Part shown: positions 25,249-32,670 of the stretch, piece after piece
How positions within the stretch are numbered: position 1 is the stretch's first letter
Layout: each line of letters begins with the position of its first letter
NCBI RefSeq assembly: GCF_900450705.1
Contig: NZ_UGHK01000002.1
Span: forward strand, 1,368,970 to 1,432,969
Length of the DNA: 64,000 bases
Origin: Avibacterium paragallinarum
GTDB lineage: Bacteria > Pseudomonadota > Gammaproteobacteria > Enterobacterales > Pasteurellaceae
Direction: 5' to 3'
Translations under genes and position numbers: made by a program
The notes under the pieces: generated by a model
The model's database searches: none
Told to the model about the DNA's origin: nothing
The model's input: only the letters and a program-made list of their open reading frames with translations

Positions 25249-25534
25249 ATTTGGGTGCGGGCTTTTTCACGCCCTCAACAACCGCTTCGCCGTTGGCAAC
25301 ATCAAGCCCACGCTGGGTAATAGTGGCAATCATAAAACCACTTTTAAGCCGCTCAATTTGGATAAGCCCTTGCTCTTCCAGCCAGTTTAAATGGTTACGC
25401 ACCAAATCTCGGCTGATGTTATGCCCATAAAGGGCAAGGCAATCATCTAAAATAGACTCATTTGCATCATAGCCTGCGTCCACAAGGGAGCGTAAAATGA
25501 CAAGGCGTTGGTCTTTAATAAAAATCTCTCGCAT
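25244..25534 (-). CDS. Mu gp26-like winged-helix phage protein (VpaChn25_0724 type)
   Basis: 96 aa. The pattern MREIFIKDQRLVILRSLVDA, YDANESILDDCLALYGHNIS and HLNWLEEQGLIQIERL looks like a winged helix and matches a family found between spanin/DUF2730 and terminase genes in Mu-like phages. Structural or DNA-binding role unproven. Confidence 0.75.
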   Translation of the reverse strand: MREIFIKDQRLVILRSLVDAGYDANESILDDCLALYGHNISRDLVRNHLNWLEEQGLIQIERLKSGFMIATITQRGLDVANGEAVVEGVKKPAPKY

Positions 25535-25536
25535 AG

Positions 25537-25866
25537 TTATCCTTTTACACGTTCTTCAATTAATAATGCCACTTGATGACTTAAAGTGGATAAACGGGCA
25601 TTCGTGGTGTTTGTTTCCCCTTTGATTTCTGTCATCAAAATTTTTAATGCGGATAAATCTTCTTTGGTAGGCATATGCTCAAGGGTATCTTCGACCTTGG
25701 TCAGCCGTTGCTCCACTTCATCAATATTTTTTCGGATAGCCTCAATTTCGCTACGTTTGGGGTATTTACTATCCATTGAGAGTTTCATTCCTGCCCAAAC
25801 TGAACCGATAACCGTTGCCACCAATCCCCAGTGCTTTTGAATAAACTCCAATAATTCCATCATCAT
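25537..25866 (-). CDS. Mu gp25-like DUF2730 protein
   Basis: 109 aa. An N-terminal membrane segment (HWGLVATVIGSVWAGMKLSM, about 12-31) is followed by a coiled coil (IDEVEQRLTKVEDTLEHMP), as in DUF2730. Starts four bases inside the end of the Rz1-like gene. Probably associated with lysis or head entry; role unknown. Confidence 0.8.
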   Translation of the reverse strand: MMMELLEFIQKHWGLVATVIGSVWAGMKLSMDSKYPKRSEIEAIRKNIDEVEQRLTKVEDTLEHMPTKEDLSALKILMTEIKGETNTTNARLSTLSHQVALLIEERVKG

Positions 25867-26060
25867 TTTTTATCCTCTTGGCAAATCGCCCGATAAGTAG
25901 CGTTATGCACCGCAATCTGGCGCAAGGTTTCAGTGGTATCCTGCCGACTGGCTTGGATTAAGCCAAAGCCAGAGCAACTCGGATTAATCACAGAGATCGC
26001 CTTGTTGCTGCAAGCGGTCAATAAGGTCATTGCGATCAGCAGTGCGGTGGTTTTTTTCAT
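25863..26060 (-). CDS. Outer-membrane spanin lipoprotein (Rz1-like)
   Basis: 65 aa with a lipoprotein signal peptide ending LLTAC (Cys17). The start lies inside the preceding Rz-like gene in another frame (77-bp overlap), the nested layout of many Rz/Rz1 pairs. It joins the inner-membrane spanin to fuse the membranes at lysis. It lacks the usual proline richness. Confidence 0.75.
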   Translation of the reverse strand: MKKTTALLIAMTLLTACSNKAISVINPSCSGFGLIQASRQDTTETLRQIAVHNATYRAICQEDKK

Positions 26061-26241
26061 TGTTTTTTCTCACTTCAAACTGTTTTACTTGGGCTTGTGC
26101 CACGGCTTTTTCTTGCTCAAGGCGCTCTACGGTGGCAAACATTTGTTCTAGGCTTCGCTCCGCTTTTTTAAATCGCCATACGGCGTAAACCACAAATAAG
26201 GCAAAGCTACCGAGGGCAATTAAACTTGCAGATAACATCAT
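25984..26241 (-). CDS. Inner-membrane spanin (Rz-like, DUF2681 type)
   Basis: 85 aa: one N-terminal membrane anchor (SLIALGSFALFVVYAVWRF) followed by a coiled coil (SLEQMFATVERLEQEKAVAQ, then AQVKQFEVRKN). This is the i-spanin form; it resembles DUF2681 proteins of Haemophilus prophages. Overlaps the holin-like gene by four bases and the Rz1-like gene by 77. Confidence 0.75.
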   Translation of the reverse strand: MMLSASLIALGSFALFVVYAVWRFKKAERSLEQMFATVERLEQEKAVAQAQVKQFEVRKNNEKNHRTADRNDLIDRLQQQGDLCD

Positions 26242-26480
26242 TGCTCTTCTCCTTGCGGTAGTGAGGATTTACGGTGATTAAGGGCATTGGCAAAGCCTTT
26301 AGTCGCCACACCACCGCCACAAAATAGGGCAAAAGTGGTAAAAAGCTCACTGACATTTGAGCGGTCTAAATAGACGCTATAAGCCAAAATTATTGCCATC
26401 AAAACCGCCCCGAAAAATTGAATAAAGGCGGTGGTGCTAAGCCTGCCGTTATCGTTAGTAATTAATTCTTTCAGTGCCAT
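26238..26480 (-). CDS. Holin-like membrane protein (DUF2644 type)
   Basis: 80 aa with two membrane segments (IQFFGAVLMAIILAYSVYL, about 20-38; ELFTTFALFCGGGVATKGF, about 45-63). It resembles DUF2644, found beside endolysin genes in Haemophilus Mu-like prophages. In the amidase-spanin cassette a holin or holin-associated role is the likely reading. ATG 26480 immediately follows the stop of the 46-aa gene. Confidence 0.7.
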   Translation of the reverse strand: MALKELITNDNGRLSTTAFIQFFGAVLMAIILAYSVYLDRSNVSELFTTFALFCGGGVATKGFANALNHRKSSLPQGEEQ

Positions 26481-26621
26481 TTAGTAACCCCATAACAAAT
26501 AAAACTGTTGTGCTGCAGTATGTCCGCCATTAATCGCTTTGTTGCGCTTGGCGTTATTGCTCATTTTCCATCCACGGGAGAATTTTTTACCCCAGTAAAA
26601 TTTCATTGATACACTCATCAT
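26481..26621 (-). CDS. Small basic protein in the lysis cassette, 46 aa
   Basis: ATG 26621 or 26618 (MMSVSMKFYWGKKFSRGWKM), AAGGAG upstream. Rich in Lys, Arg and aromatic residues, ends HTAAQQFYLLWGY. No membrane segment. It abuts the holin-like gene (TAA directly followed by ATG). Function unknown; the tight packing supports that it is translated. Confidence 0.5.
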   Translation of the reverse strand: MMSVSMKFYWGKKFSRGWKMSNNAKRNKAINGGHTAAQQFYLLWGY

Positions 26622-26632
26622 TTACTCCTTAG

Positions 26633-26764
26633 CTAGTTACAAACACTTGCTATAAAAACAGTAACTAAACCCAAAGCTAAAAAGCCCAATCCCCAAGGAT
26701 TATCTAACCCTAACAAATACGCTGACGCCCCTACACAAGCAGTGCTAAATAGGTATTTCATCAT
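26633..26764 (-). CDS. Small membrane protein in the lysis cassette, 43 aa
   Basis: ATG 26764 overlaps the amidase stop (TAATG); AAGGAG precedes. Two hydrophobic stretches (YLFSTACVGASAYLLGL and WGLGFLALGLVTVFIASVC) separated by DNPWG. It may be a holin or antiholin partner. Too short for default gene finders. Confidence 0.55.
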   Translation of the reverse strand: MMKYLFSTACVGASAYLLGLDNPWGLGFLALGLVTVFIASVCN

Positions 26765-27309
26765 TACTCCTTAAATAAATGCTCAACGTTAATAATCTGC
26801 TCGCTATCAAGCCAACTCCAAACGTCAAAGCACGGACAATCCTTGAGCCACTCATTGGGCGTAATCGTGCCGTCGCCATTAAGGTCTGGGCTTAAATCGC
26901 GATGTCCACAAATTCGTGCATCTGGATATTTAGCCTCTAACTCTTGTAATAGCTTGTGTAAGGCTTGCCATTGTTTGGCGGTGTAGCGTCCGTAGTTTTT
27001 GCCTGTAATGCTAATGCCACCCACCAGACAAATCCCTAGGCTGTGGGCGTTATGCCCTTTGACATGCGCCCCGTTTTCTCCCTCTTGACGACCAGTTTCA
27101 ATCGTGCCATCGGTATCAATAACAAAGTGGTAGCCAATATGTGGCAAGTGCGGGTTAAAATGTTTGGTGTTGATAGGGTTACGCTTAAAACCACGCTGCT
27201 TATGCCAGCTGTCAATCACTTGAGCGGCGGATTTTGTTTTATTGCGTAAGGATTTACCGTTCTGCGTGGCAGAACAGTGGATCACGATTTTGGTAATGGG
27301 AAAGGGCAT
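26764..27309 (-). CDS. Endolysin: N-acetylmuramoyl-L-alanine amidase (Amidase_2)
   Basis: 181 aa. T7-lysozyme-like zinc amidase: IVIHCSAT (His about 11), GYHFVIDTDGTIETGR, HSLGICLVGG and GHRDLSPDLNGDG (His about 136) with the Cys of WLKDCPCFD (about 156) as the third ligand. It cleaves the amide bond between the stem peptide and MurNAc. No signal peptide, so it needs the holin-like proteins downstream. First gene after the Mor-controlled region. Start at 27309 has GGAG upstream. Confidence 0.9.
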   Translation of the reverse strand: MPFPITKIVIHCSATQNGKSLRNKTKSAAQVIDSWHKQRGFKRNPINTKHFNPHLPHIGYHFVIDTDGTIETGRQEGENGAHVKGHNAHSLGICLVGGISITGKNYGRYTAKQWQALHKLLQELEAKYPDARICGHRDLSPDLNGDGTITPNEWLKDCPCFDVWSWLDSEQIINVEHLFKE

Positions 27310-27324
27310 ATAACATAAACTCCT

Positions 27325-27402
27325 TCTAAATGCTTTTAAAAGGAGTTTAAAGATTTTGTTTAAAGAACTATTTTAAAGTGGTTTAAAGATTTTTTACTTA
27401 AA
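27325..27402. repeat. Dense TTTAAA cluster in the mor-endolysin gap
   Basis: TCTAAA 27325, TTTAAA 27335, 27346, 27359, 27372, 27382 and CTTAAA 27397; spacings 10, 11, 13, 13, 10, 15. It fills the 84-bp gap where the middle or late promoter would be expected, just downstream of mor. Confidence 0.65.
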
Positions 27403-27756
27403 CATATCAAACTGCCGACGGTCGATCTCTTCCTTTTGCATCCGTTTAACTATCTGATATACCCATTGCATTGATACGCCATACTTACGGGCAAGCTCAC
27501 GGTGATTAACCCCGTTAAACTCACGCCAAATTTTCAAATCACGTTCAGATAATGCTAATAGCAAAGCACGAGGGATATAAATAATCTCCCCCGCCCAAGC
27601 TCTTGAAATCCGCATTGCCACATCAACTCCCGCTTGTTTGGCTTGTTCTTCGGGCATTTCATAACGATTGATTAACTCTTGCTCAACATGAGCTGCTAAA
27701 TCTGCCAACACTTCTGGGGCTTTGCGTTCAAACACATCTAATTTGTCTTTATCCAT
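27394..27756 (-). CDS. mor: Middle operon activator Mor
   Basis: 120 aa, Mor/C family. The C-terminal half REFNGVNHRELARKYGVSMQ, then WVYQIVKRM (about 79-108) is the helix-turn-helix; the N-terminal half is the dimerisation region. In Mu, Mor activates the middle promoter that makes the late activator C. No separate C gene is evident, so one protein may serve both tasks here. Overlaps gp16 by eight bases. Confidence 0.85.
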   Translation of the reverse strand: MDKDKLDVFERKAPEVLADLAAHVEQELINRYEMPEEQAKQAGVDVAMRISRAWAGEIIYIPRALLLALSERDLKIWREFNGVNHRELARKYGVSMQWVYQIVKRMQKEEIDRRQFDMFK

Positions 27757-28222
27757 TTTTCCTCTCCACCCGTTTTTGCCATTGTTTTAACCGCTCTAAC
27801 ACCTGTGTCGCCAACTTGTTATCCCCATTTAACCCTGCCACCGTCATAATCAGCACGTTATTGCCTTTTTTCACTAGCTCAACATTGACAATATTGCGGG
27901 CAAACTGGTCAAGGGCGGTATCTGACCCATCACGAATAATGCCCTGCTTGTGCATTGCTCGCCAAAGCACGCGGATTTTATCCACAATAGTCGGTTTCGC
28001 AGTTCTCATTTTGCCTGTTGTCCGAACGGCTTTTTTTGCGGTGTTACGAAAGCCTTTATCTTCCAATTCGTGTAAAACCTGACTAAGTTCTTTAATCGTC
28101 ATTTGCTTCGTTGAGCTTTTGCCCGTGAGCCGTTCTAGCATTGCACGATAACTAAGCTCATCTATACCGAGCTTTTGCTTGGCGATATGGATAAGCTGGA
28201 TATATTTGGGTTTAGTGTACAT
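27749..28222 (-). CDS. Mu gp16/GemA-family regulatory protein
   Basis: 157 aa from ATG 28222 (MYTKPKYIQLIHIAKQKLG), preceded by GGGAGG. YRAMLERLTGKSSTKQMTIK and KIRVLWRAMHKQGIIRDGSD are the GemA/gp16 (DUF1018) signature. Found directly before mor in Mu-like phages. In Mu, gemA affects host gene expression and DNA topology; whether that holds here is not known. Confidence 0.85.
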   Translation of the reverse strand: MYTKPKYIQLIHIAKQKLGIDELSYRAMLERLTGKSSTKQMTIKELSQVLHELEDKGFRNTAKKAVRTTGKMRTAKPTIVDKIRVLWRAMHKQGIIRDGSDTALDQFARNIVNVELVKKGNNVLIMTVAGLNGDNKLATQVLERLKQWQKRVERKNG

Positions 28223-28247
28223 TAGACCTCCCTTAAAACACATTATT

Positions 28248-28304
28248 CCGCCCTCTCAGTTCCCCTCTTTTGTAAAGAGGGGCTAGGGGAGATTAAAAGG
28301 GCGG
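28248..28304. repeat. Nested palindrome (REP-like) upstream of gp16
   Basis: Outer arms CCGCCCT (28248-28254) and AGGGCGG (28298-28304); inner stem CCCCTCTTT (28262-28270) with AAAGAGGGG (28274-28282), then CTAGGGGAGATT. I recall similar palindromes dispersed in Pasteurellaceae and other genomes, so this may be a REP-type repeat that entered the early operon. It could also attenuate transcription into gp16-mor. Confidence 0.55.
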
Positions 28305-28314
28305 TAAATGGGTT

Positions 28315-28674
28315 TTAATCTGCTTGCCCCATTGTTCCCCACATCACTTCTTTAATAGTCTGTTCGGGGTGCTTACGTTGGGCTTTAATCAATTTTTTCA
28401 AAATTGGGCGAACGTGTTTGATATATCGCATCGCTTCATCTAAATCCATCACAATAAGCTCTAGGCAATCTAAGGGGGAAATACAATCCGCAGAAAGCGT
28501 TTCTACTGTTTCCCCCTCTGCTAGCTCAATCGCTTTAATTGCCTCATATTCTTGCTGTACTTCGCCATCAATATAGCGATCCCACAGAGCTAAAGCCTCA
28601 TTTAGGCAATCATCAGCAATATCCATTGAGATCCAAATACTGCCTCGTTCTTGATTAGTTAATATCGTTTTCAT
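28315..28674 (-). CDS. Early prophage protein of unknown function, 119 aa
   Basis: MKTILTNQERGSIWISMDIA at the start; ISPLDCLELIVMDLDEAMRY and RPILKKLIKAQRKHPEQTIK later. Acidic, helical, no membrane segment. It overlaps the 3' end of the DUF2786 gene by 20 bases, so it belongs to the early operon. Not recognised. Confidence 0.7.
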   Translation of the reverse strand: MKTILTNQERGSIWISMDIADDCLNEALALWDRYIDGEVQQEYEAIKAIELAEGETVETLSADCISPLDCLELIVMDLDEAMRYIKHVRPILKKLIKAQRKHPEQTIKEVMWGTMGQAD

Positions 28675-29377
28675 TTTTTGCTCCTAATTTCTTTGTTTCG
28701 GTTCCATTTACACCGTGATTTAACTCAACTTTTCGCCCTTCCTCAAAACCAAGCCAACGAGAGTTATCATTTTTTTCTTTTGTATTTCCGCTTTCTCGAC
28801 TTTTGCACTTCCCAAAATTTCTTGCGGATTCCACTTTTGTTTTATAATAAGCACTCATCAATTGGCTTTCTTCTTCAGATACAGCAAATTTTTCCACATT
28901 TTTAGCGACACCCATTACCCACCCTTCGCAAAAGGCATCGGCTCTCGCAATCAATGTACTGCGTTTTAATTTCTTATTTTGTTTTGCATTAAAAGCTTTT
29001 CGGGCTTTTTGTAATTGTCGATATAGCACATCAAAACAATATGAGGCGATAGTGGGCTTTTCTTGCACACCGAAAAACACCATGTGACATAGACCTTCGC
29101 CATATTCGCTACCATCGTCATAATAATTAGCGACATAGGCTTCAACCCCAAATGCTTTGCGTATTACGCCTGAAAGCATTAAGACATATCGTGCAGTCTT
29201 CATTGCAAATCTCTTTTGGTTATGTATTGATGACACCTCAATATCAACCTGATTTATTTGATGTTCAGCCATTAATTTCTGTGCCATCTCTAACGCTTTT
29301 GCTGCCTCGTGAGGATTGCTTGATTTACTTAGTGCAAGCAACTTTTTTATTTTTCTTAATAGTTTTTCGCGTTTCAT
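28655..29377 (-). CDS. DUF2786 domain protein
   Basis: 240 aa. The N-terminal KIKKLLALSKSSNPHEAAKA, then MAQKLMAEHQI (about 9-40) is the DUF2786 signature, common in phage and plasmid early genes. The middle part (VFFGVQEKPTIASYCFDVLY) fits the associated C-terminal domain; the last about 60 residues are polar and low in structure. Function unknown. In the early operon, between small genes and the gp16 segment. Confidence 0.8.
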   Translation of the reverse strand: MKREKLLRKIKKLLALSKSSNPHEAAKALEMAQKLMAEHQINQVDIEVSSIHNQKRFAMKTARYVLMLSGVIRKAFGVEAYVANYYDDGSEYGEGLCHMVFFGVQEKPTIASYCFDVLYRQLQKARKAFNAKQNKKLKRSTLIARADAFCEGWVMGVAKNVEKFAVSEEESQLMSAYYKTKVESARNFGKCKSRESGNTKEKNDNSRWLGFEEGRKVELNHGVNGTETKKLGAKNENDIN

Positions 29378-29378
29378 T

Positions 29379-29549
29379 TTATCCCCTCACTACTTGCCAT
29401 CTCGCTTTGGGCAACTGATTTTGCACCAGCTCCAGATACACCCCCGCCGCAATATAGTTGCCCGTATTAATCGCTCTGACTGCTTGTTGAAGCTGTCCGA
29501 TCATCATATCCAGCTTGAGTGCAAGTTCACTTTGCTTTTGCGTTGTCAT
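29379..29549 (-). CDS. Small early protein, 56 aa
   Basis: ATG 29549 (MTTQKQSELALKLDMMIGQL), in an ATGA overlap with the preceding gene; ends ARWQVVRG one base before the DUF2786 start. Helical and soluble (QQAVRAINTGNYIAAGVYLE). Overlap at both sides supports translation. Family not recognised. Confidence 0.6.
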   Translation of the reverse strand: MTTQKQSELALKLDMMIGQLQQAVRAINTGNYIAAGVYLELVQNQLPKARWQVVRG

Positions 29550-29713
29550 AGCTCTTCAACCTCCACAACCTCGTCAATTTCCGTAATCTGATGAGGCAAT
29601 TTATTCAGGTCTAAGGTGTTTAAATCACATTTTTCCGCCGCCTGCTCAATGCTTTCGGCTTCTACGGTGATTTCAACCATTCCATAAACTCTGACAAGGT
29701 ATTTATTCTTCAT
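29546..29713 (-). CDS. Small acidic early protein, 55 aa
   Basis: Start at ATG 29713 (MKNKYLVRVYGMVEITVEAE), chosen because GAGGAAGG lies just upstream; ends TEIDEVVEVEEL. A beta-alpha-beta like pattern with an acidic C-terminus. Overlaps its neighbours on both sides. Unknown function. Confidence 0.6.
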   Translation of the reverse strand: MKNKYLVRVYGMVEITVEAESIEQAAEKCDLNTLDLNKLPHQITEIDEVVEVEEL

Positions 29714-29882
29714 CTTCGCCTTCCTCATTGACAAAATTAATTCGATACTTCAGACCAATAGCGTAGCCTTCATGGATTTCTTCCAGTAGTTGGTCGATAT
29801 AACATATCGCATCGTCTTTGGTTTCAGCTTCAATACCCAAAGTCAATTTAACGTCTATTTCAGCGTGATAATTCATTGTCAT
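29703..29882 (-). CDS. Small acidic early protein, 59 aa
   Basis: ATG 29882 or 29876 (MTMNYHAEIDVKLTLGIEAE), AGGAG upstream; ends NFVNEEGEDEE. It resembles its downstream neighbour in the beta strand followed by an acidic helix (ETKDDAICYIDQLLEEIHEG), so the two may share a fold. Unknown; possibly a DNA-mimic or inhibitor, which is only a guess. Confidence 0.6.
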   Translation of the reverse strand: MTMNYHAEIDVKLTLGIEAETKDDAICYIDQLLEEIHEGYAIGLKYRINFVNEEGEDEE

Positions 29883-29898
29883 TGCTCCTATTTTTTGA

Positions 29899-29960
29899 TT
29901 TAAAACACTTTATAAACGCCCCTTAAATCAGGTTTAAAGAGCGTTGAAAAGGGTTTTAAC
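29899..29960. repeat. Six-unit phased TTTAAA-like array in the early operon
   Basis: TTTAAA 29899, TATAAA 29911, CTTAAA 29922, TTTAAA 29933, TTGAAA 29944, TTTAAC 29955: spacing 12 then four times 11. It fills the gap between the 24-aa gene and the 59-aa gene. Confidence 0.7.
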
Positions 29961-30030
29961 TCTTTGTAAATAGCCACATAATCCAACCCATTAAGGCAAA
30001 ATAGCCCAGCACAATAATCACATCACCCAT
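29956..30030 (-). CDS. Tiny membrane protein after gam, 24 aa
   Basis: ATG 30030 immediately follows the gam stop (TAAATG) and is served by AGGAGGTG inside gam's last codons, the best Shine-Dalgarno in the area. Sequence MGDVIIVLGYFALMGWIMWL, then FTKS: one membrane helix. Such tiny genes are missed by length filters. Role unknown. Confidence 0.5.
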   Translation of the reverse strand: MGDVIIVLGYFALMGWIMWLFTKS

Positions 30031-30537
30031 TTACACCTCCTGTTCAAACGGTTTGATCACAAAATCTTCCACGGCAGTTTTAATCGTAATGCCCGTGACC
30101 GTTGATGCGATATTTGGCTCTGCGAGCATCGCTTCTTTGTTTGGCTCTTCTTTGGTGCGGATAAACTGAGTTAATCCTAACGCACGCAATCTTGCCAACA
30201 CTTCGTCCGCTTTGCGGATTGATACACTCGGTGGACGTTGTCGCCATTGCACTTCGCCCGTGTTAAAGCTGCCCGTTTTCGTTTTACCGTTTTGTGTCAG
30301 CTCCGCACGGTTGGCTTCACACCACACTTCGATAGCTTTTTGTAAAGGCTTCATTTGCTCCTGAAGAGCGGTGATTTTTGGGGCATATTTTTCGGTAATC
30401 GCTGCCAGTTCGTCATTTTGGTGGGTCGCAAGGCGTTGTAACTCACGTTGCAAATCGCCAATATCTTTAATCGCAATCTCCACTTCTTCTCGGGTTTGAT
30501 AGCGGATGGTGTCGCTTTTTAGTTTGGTTTTACTCAT
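30031..30537 (-). CDS. gam: Gam host-nuclease inhibitor
   Basis: 168 aa, Mu Gam family (Ku-like). VEIAIKDIGDLQRELQRLAT, EVWCEANRAELTQNGKTK and TGEVQWRQRPPSVSI are hallmarks. Binds and protects linear phage DNA ends from RecBCD and exonucleases. In the early operon downstream of B, as in Mu. Confidence 0.9.
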   Translation of the reverse strand: MSKTKLKSDTIRYQTREEVEIAIKDIGDLQRELQRLATHQNDELAAITEKYAPKITALQEQMKPLQKAIEVWCEANRAELTQNGKTKTGSFNTGEVQWRQRPPSVSIRKADEVLARLRALGLTQFIRTKEEPNKEAMLAEPNIASTVTGITIKTAVEDFVIKPFEQEV

Positions 30538-30546
30538 TGTTTTCTC

Positions 30547-30747
30547 CTATGGGTTAGCTGATTGATTACAGGTATAAACGTCATAATTGGCGTTGATTTT
30601 TGGGGTGATGCCGCCATTATTAACAACTAAATACACCACGCCACCTTTGCAAATTTCCGCAATTCGCACGTCGGTAAACTTGGCACGGGTTTGTCCATCA
30701 CACCCTGCCAATAAAAGTGCGGTGCAAATTAGGGTGAGTTTTTTCAT
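30547..30747 (-). CDS. Small prophage lipoprotein, 66 aa
   Basis: Start at ATG 30747 (MKKLTLICTALLLAGCDGQT), since AAGGAG lies just upstream, inside a longer reading from 30768. Lipobox LLAGC gives Cys16 as the lipidated residue; Asp at +2 suggests inner-membrane retention by E. coli rules. Mature part about 50 aa (VVYLVVNNGGITPKINANYD). An early-expressed lipoprotein could alter the surface against other phages. Family not recognised. Confidence 0.65.
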   Translation of the reverse strand: MKKLTLICTALLLAGCDGQTRAKFTDVRIAEICKGGVVYLVVNNGGITPKINANYDVYTCNQSANP

Positions 30748-30757
30748 TTTTTTCTCC

Positions 30758-30991
30758 TTATAGTTCATCGGTGGTATAACCGATTTTGATTGCCATTAAG
30801 CGGTTTGGATTTTGTTCTGCTAACTTATGTATTCTGCTACTGGCTAGCATACGGATATAACCTTGGCTTTTGTTTAATCGTCTTGCTAGCTCTGCGGCTG
30901 TGCCATCAGCGATATTGATTTCGCCTTTATAGATTGCATAAACGGTATGGCATTTTGCTTTCCCCCGTTCGCCGCACTTTCTAGTTGGCAT
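30758..30991 (-). CDS. Small HTH-like early protein, 77 aa
   Basis: Residues about 28-50 (DGTAAELARRLNKSQGYIRM) look like a helix-turn-helix of the kind that reads the host's own start-stop signals (YAIYKGEINIADGTAAELA). Basic N-terminus (MPTRKCGERGKAKCHTV). Overlaps the preceding gene by 11 bases. May regulate early transcription; not proven. Confidence 0.6.
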   Translation of the reverse strand: MPTRKCGERGKAKCHTVYAIYKGEINIADGTAAELARRLNKSQGYIRMLASSRIHKLAEQNPNRLMAIKIGYTTDEL

Positions 30992-31286
30992 AACTCCTCC
31001 AAACCACCTTAATGCCTTCCACTATCATTTGCCACTCGTCAAAGCGTTGTCCATCATTGCCGAGGATATACCGCATCGCTTGAGCGGTTTTTTCTAGCTC
31101 TTTGGTGTTATGGTTGGGTTGCACCCGCACTTTCGGTTTGATATGCTCAAAATGCACATTAATGACGTGCAAGCCCATTTCTTCCAGCTTTCTAATGCAC
31201 TTTTGCACTTGGCGAAGGTAGCCCAACACCATCTCGTTATTGCCTCGTAAAACAGGGTTTGGGTGGGTTAATGTGGTGCGTTTCAT
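30981..31286 (-). CDS. Early prophage protein, 101 aa, unknown
   Basis: MKRTTLTHPNPVLRGNNEMV, then RQVQKCIRKLEEMGLHVINV and MRYILGNDGQRFDEWQMIVE. Overlaps the B gene stop by four bases (ATGA), so it is co-translated with B. Found in a similar place in Haemophilus Mu-like prophages, to my recollection. No known domain seen. Confidence 0.65.
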   Translation of the reverse strand: MKRTTLTHPNPVLRGNNEMVLGYLRQVQKCIRKLEEMGLHVINVHFEHIKPKVRVQPNHNTKELEKTAQAMRYILGNDGQRFDEWQMIVEGIKVVWRSYAN

Positions 31287-32203
31287 ACCGTTCCCCCTTG
31301 CAATTCATTTTTCGCCGCTAAAATGTAGTCATAATCAAGGCGTTTGTTGTCGCCGTTGGCACTAAACCACGCAAGGCGTAGCACTTGGGTTAAAATGCGT
31401 AAGCCACCACCTCGCTTGCCTGTTTCTGCTAATAAGCTGATCAGTTTTTTATCTGTGGTATCCAGTTGCCACGCATTGGCAATGGCGACAATGTCTTCTT
31501 TTTTGCAATGCTGAATGCTTTCGTTTTTCGCACTACGCGACCAAAGGCGGGCAAAGTCGTGGCTTTGGTTAATGCCGCCACGCATACGGGTGTAAACCTT
31601 GTCATTCCCAATTAAAGTCATTCCTACATCGCAGGCTTCCTGAATAAGACGTAACTCTTCCAGCGTTTCATAAGAGAGGTGATCCGCCTCATCAACAATC
31701 AGCAAGCCTTTTGTGCCTTTCATTCGGCTTTCAATTAAGCGTGCAAGGGCTGCCTTGCGTTTTGGCGGTTCGCCCACGCCCAATTCAAGAGCGATTTCAT
31801 AAAGCATTTCCGCAAGGCTGGCACGGCTTGGGTGGGCGGTAACCAGCCACACATTACGGTGGCGTTTTTGATACTCCCGTGCGGCGACTGTTTTACCTGC
31901 ACCACTCATTCCAAACACAGTGGTAATACAGCCTAACGCATGAGCATAACTAATAATGGTGTGAATAAGCTCGGCGGTTGGGGTTTTAATAAACTCAGGT
32001 GCGGTCATAAATTGACTGCGTTTTATTTCACGCTGTTCTAGCCAACTTTCTAGCGATTGGGTGATTTTGTCATTATCCCCTGTATATTTACCATTGAGAT
32101 AACTTGAGATAACAGGTGGCGTTACCCCAATTTCTTTTGCAAGTTGCATACGGTTAATTTCACCGCTTTCAATAATTTGCTTGATTTGTTCAATTAATGT
32201 CAT
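31283..32203 (-). CDS. B: DNA transposition protein B (AAA+ ATPase)
   Basis: 306 aa. N-terminal HTH (INRMQLAKEIGVTPPVISSY, about 16-35), Walker A GMSGAGKT (about 98-105), Walker B LLIVDEADHL (about 167-176). MuB polymerises on AT-rich target DNA, delivers it to the transposase and gives target immunity. AAGGGA precedes the ATG. Lies downstream of A, separated by a small gene and a stretch where the opposite strand is open. Confidence 0.9.
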   Translation of the reverse strand: MTLIEQIKQIIESGEINRMQLAKEIGVTPPVISSYLNGKYTGDNDKITQSLESWLEQREIKRSQFMTAPEFIKTPTAELIHTIISYAHALGCITTVFGMSGAGKTVAAREYQKRHRNVWLVTAHPSRASLAEMLYEIALELGVGEPPKRKAALARLIESRMKGTKGLLIVDEADHLSYETLEELRLIQEACDVGMTLIGNDKVYTRMRGGINQSHDFARLWSRSAKNESIQHCKKEDIVAIANAWQLDTTDKKLISLLAETGKRGGGLRILTQVLRLAWFSANGDNKRLDYDYILAAKNELQGGTV

Positions 32204-32223
32204 AATGTCATTCCCTTGTTCTA

Positions 32224-32670
32224 GTGGATCAGCTTATGGATCGTGTTATTATTAAATTTGCCCAAAAACATCAAAGAACAGTGTTTAAAGGCATTCCTAA
32301 ATCAGTTAAAAAACGTTTAAATTTCATCTTGCATAAAATTAACTTTTCCCGTTACACTCTTATTGAACAGCGTTTTTTGCCTTACGTTGAAGAATTTACC
32401 TATGCAAAGAGTGAAGAACATCAAGTCAACTTGGTTTACTGGTTTAGCCGTCATTTCAAAATACCCCCAGAAGATGTCTATTTACTTTTACTTTTCGCGA
32501 AATGGCGATACTTAACGCGGCTTGATAGTCTTTCAACGCGACTTGCAAAGAGCGGGGAAGTGTCGTATCGGCAAGAAATTGTTCAGTCAATTCCCACTTT
32601 CTTGCAACGCTACTCAAGGCTTGCCTTTCAAGTTGAGCGACAACTTCCTCGTTTTCTTTTGCTTGATTGA
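32224..32670 (+). CDS. Possible plus-strand gene inside the A-B operon, 148 aa
   Basis: Open from GTG 32224 (or ATG 32236). The first about 95 residues look like real protein: KFAQKHQRTVFKGIPKSVKK, YTLIEQRFLPYVEEFTYAKS, HFKIPPEDVYLLLLFAKWRY. The last third overlaps the minus-strand 99-aa gene and is probably a shadow. The 250 bp between that gene and B has no minus-strand reading frame, so this strand may hold the only gene there. No good Shine-Dalgarno. Alternatively a fragment of a gene that lost its other end. Unknown. Confidence 0.4.
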   Translation: MDQLMDRVIIKFAQKHQRTVFKGIPKSVKKRLNFILHKINFSRYTLIEQRFLPYVEEFTYAKSEEHQVNLVYWFSRHFKIPPEDVYLLLLFAKWRYLTRLDSLSTRLAKSGEVSYRQEIVQSIPTFLQRYSRLAFQVERQLPRFLLLD

